From JBDGYE01 sp039584255 (GTDB lineage Bacteria > Gemmatimonadota > Gemmatimonadetes > Palauibacterales > Palauibacteraceae), in contig JBDGYE010000123.1 in NCBI GenBank assembly GCA_039584255.1, forward strand, positions 1 through 7,593: a stretch of 7,593 nucleotides of DNA, written 5' to 3'. Positions 6,016 to 7,593 of the stretch are shown one piece after another; position 1 is the stretch's first letter, and each line of letters opens with the position of its first letter. Both the position numbers and the translations under genes were made by a program. Under the pieces are notes generated by a model, which had not been told where the DNA came from, did not search any database, and was given only the letters and a program-made list of their open reading frames with translations.

Positions 6016-7593
6016 CTACCACCCGGCCCGCACTCCCGCGGTCAGAAGGTGATAGGTGTATTCGTCACTAGGGGCCAGATCCGCCGAATAGTCCCAGGCG
6101 GTCCAGCGGCCGAACACGTGTAGCTTCTCGCGGACGCGGTGGGCGATCTCCAGGCGTCCTCGGAGGAGCGTCCGGTCGAGATCGAGGCCGTCGTCCACCC
6201 ACTCCAGTTGCGTACTGAGCGATCCTCCGCTCCAGGCGTTCAGTCGGCCACCACCGGCAACCACCGTTCCACTGACCTCTTCGGAGACCGGCGCGAAGCC
6301 GGTCTGCACGCCGGAGGCCGGGTACGAGAACTCGGCCTTGAGCCAGCCGACGTCCACCCATGCGTCCCCGCGGTCGCCCGCCCACAGTAGCGAGCCCGAG
6401 GCGCGCCGGAGTTTTTCCTCGCCGCTCACGGGGAAGAACATCTGCGACGGATCGATGATCGGATCAAAGGACGGCGCCTCCAGGTCCAGATCGGAGTCCG
6501 CGGCCGTCACTTTCAGGGTCGCCTTGAGCGCTCCGCTGCGATGGCTCAGGGCCGCGCCGCCCTCGACCTTGGAGCGCTGCCAGTCTTCACTGACGTAGCC
6601 CTCGAAGAGCTGCTCCACGTCCACTTCCACGTCGTCTTCTCGCCAACCTCCCCAGATGCTGAGGTGTCGCTTGCCCAGAGGATGCGCGTAGCGGACCCTT
6701 CCTTGCGTTCGGTTCCGGCAACGGTTGACCACCTGCAAGAAGGCGGATCTCGACTCCTCCACGTCCTTGTCCAATCGGGAAACTCGGGCATTGCCGCGCA
6801 GAGTCCCTCGTCCGAGACGGGCCCAGACGTCGGCGGATCCCTCCACCGAGCTTTCGTCCAGATCGCTCTGGGCCGGGCCGATTGCCAATCCGACGAGCGT
6901 GAGCTCGTTCGTGCCATCGCCATCCCGCTGCTGAAGATTGGCCGCCACGCCGACCCGGAGCCGGGATCCGGCACGCCAGTTCGCGCCCACTGCGCCGATC
7001 AGGACGGTCTGCTCGACGTCCCCCGAGACGATCTCGAGGCCCTCCCGGATGAGCGTCCCGTCGGGGGCCTCTTCACGATCGCCCCCGCTCGGAGTGTTCT
7101 CGCTCGAACTGTAAGCCAGGGAGGCCGTCAGGCTCAGAGACTCCCAACCCCTCGAGGCGCCGAGGCGGACCCAGGTATCATCTACGTCGAGTCTGTCGTC
7201 CCAGTAGTTGAGGCCCAGAAGGCCTGCCGATCCCCACGCGGGCAGTCGGAATTCCCGAACGTCGTCGCGTTGCCGGGTGCCCGCTTCCGCCCGAAGCGCG
7301 ACCTCGCCGACGTGAAAGCGTCCTTCGAGAGCCACCGAGGACGAGGACGAGTCGAAGTGCTCCAGGCCTGCAGTGTAGAAAGCGGATGTTCCTACGTCCG
7401 AGAAGGAGAAGCCCCCGATCGAGGGAACGCGCTCACCATCGCGGCTGTATCCCCGAATCCGTAGGGTAAGGCCGTCCGCGGAGCGGAACTGCCGTGTGAC
7501 GAACAGCTCGGCCCACAGGCGTTCGCTCCGAGGCTCATTCTCTCCGAAGAGCGGGTCCAGATCGATCGATCCGGGAAAGAGGTCACTGACCGG
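6016..7593 (-). CDS. Outer-membrane beta-barrel protein, MtrB/PioB-like (partial, N-terminus missing)
   Basis: The reading frame stays open to the window edge, so 525 C-terminal residues are visible and the true start lies outside; the GTG at 7335 is internal. The protein is a run of alternating polar/hydrophobic strands rich in Trp, Tyr, Arg and Gly, separated by acidic, Ser/Gly-rich loops, for example around WVRLGASRGWESLSLTASLA. It ends in YHLLTAGVRAGW, an amphipathic last strand with a terminal aromatic residue as the BAM machinery recognises. Size and the D-x-Y-x-x-H near the end suit the MtrB/PioB family, whose barrels sheath multiheme cytochromes across the outer membrane. The stop is 17 bases before a cytochrome c gene, which supports an electron-conduit role. 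The family call is inference: the N-terminal CxxC seen in some MtrB proteins would lie outside the window, and another large porin or a TonB-dependent barrel is not excluded. An outer-membrane barrel is near certain; the MtrB type is moderate. Confidence 0.72.
   Translation of the reverse strand, partial: PVSDLFPGSIDLDPLFGENEPRSERLWAELFVTRQFRSADGLTLRIRGYSRDGERVPSIGGFSFSDVGTSAFYTAGLEHFDSSSSSVALEGRFHVGEVALRAEAGTRQRDDVREFRLPAWGSAGLLGLNYWDDRLDVDDTWVRLGASRGWESLSLTASLAYSSSENTPSGGDREEAPDGTLIREGLEIVSGDVEQTVLIGAVGANWRAGSRLRVGVAANLQQRDGDGTNELTLVGLAIGPAQSDLDESSVEGSADVWARLGRGTLRGNARVSRLDKDVEESRSAFLQVVNRCRNRTQGRVRYAHPLGKRHLSIWGGWREDDVEVDVEQLFEGYVSEDWQRSKVEGGAALSHRSGALKATLKVTAADSDLDLEAPSFDPIIDPSQMFFPVSGEEKLRRASGSLLWAGDRGDAWVDVGWLKAEFSYPASGVQTGFAPVSEEVSGTVVAGGGRLNAWSGGSLSTQLEWVDDGLDLDRTLLRGRLEIAHRVREKLHVFGRWTAWDYSADLAPSDEYTYHLLTAGVRAGW

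Noticed and set aside
6541..7464. A 307-codon plus-strand open frame opposite the barrel gene
   Set aside because: Antisense to a convincing beta-barrel coding frame that is open through the whole region; no family motif.

Overview
The window is a GC-rich stretch of a Gram-negative bacterium: it encodes an outer-membrane beta-barrel, a Sec-exported multiheme cytochrome and a Tat-exported molybdoenzyme, and makes frequent use of GTG starts. The species cannot be named from the sequence alone. All real genes lie on the minus strand, packed so tightly that gaps are 29 bases or less and two junctions overlap by four bases (GTGA, ATGA), so they read as one operon. No stretch over 300 bases lacks a gene, and no tRNA, rRNA, CRISPR array, insertion sequence or convincing terminator was seen.

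In transcription order (high to low coordinates) the operon contains: (1) an outer-membrane beta-barrel protein, cut by the window edge, resembling MtrB/PioB-type barrels; (2) a small secreted triheme cytochrome c; (3) a 1005-residue Tat-exported molybdopterin oxidoreductase of the DMSO reductase superfamily, with a predicted cysteine Mo ligand; (4) its [4Fe-4S] electron-transfer subunit, interrupted here by a one-base frameshift; (5) a TorD/DmsD-type maturation chaperone; (6) a membrane-anchored or secreted PhnD-like solute-binding protein; and (7) the N-terminus of a membrane sensor protein, probably a histidine kinase, cut by the other window edge.

Genes 1-5 have the gene logic of the Shewanella extracellular DMSO reductase operon (dmsEFABG: decaheme cytochrome, MtrB-like barrel, catalytic subunit, FeS subunit, TorD-like chaperone). 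Here the cytochrome next to the catalytic subunit has only three hemes, and no NrfD/DmsC-type quinol-binding membrane subunit is present in the window. The inferred picture is a catalytic A-B pair, matured by the chaperone, exchanging electrons through the cytochrome and possibly across the outer membrane through the barrel. Genes 6-7 look like the sensing arm: a PhnD-like protein translationally coupled to a sensor resembles AioX/AioS and ArxX/ArxS (arsenite) and the PhnD-like sensor region of TtrS (tetrathionate). This hints at an oxyanion substrate, but the substrate is not identifiable from sequence.
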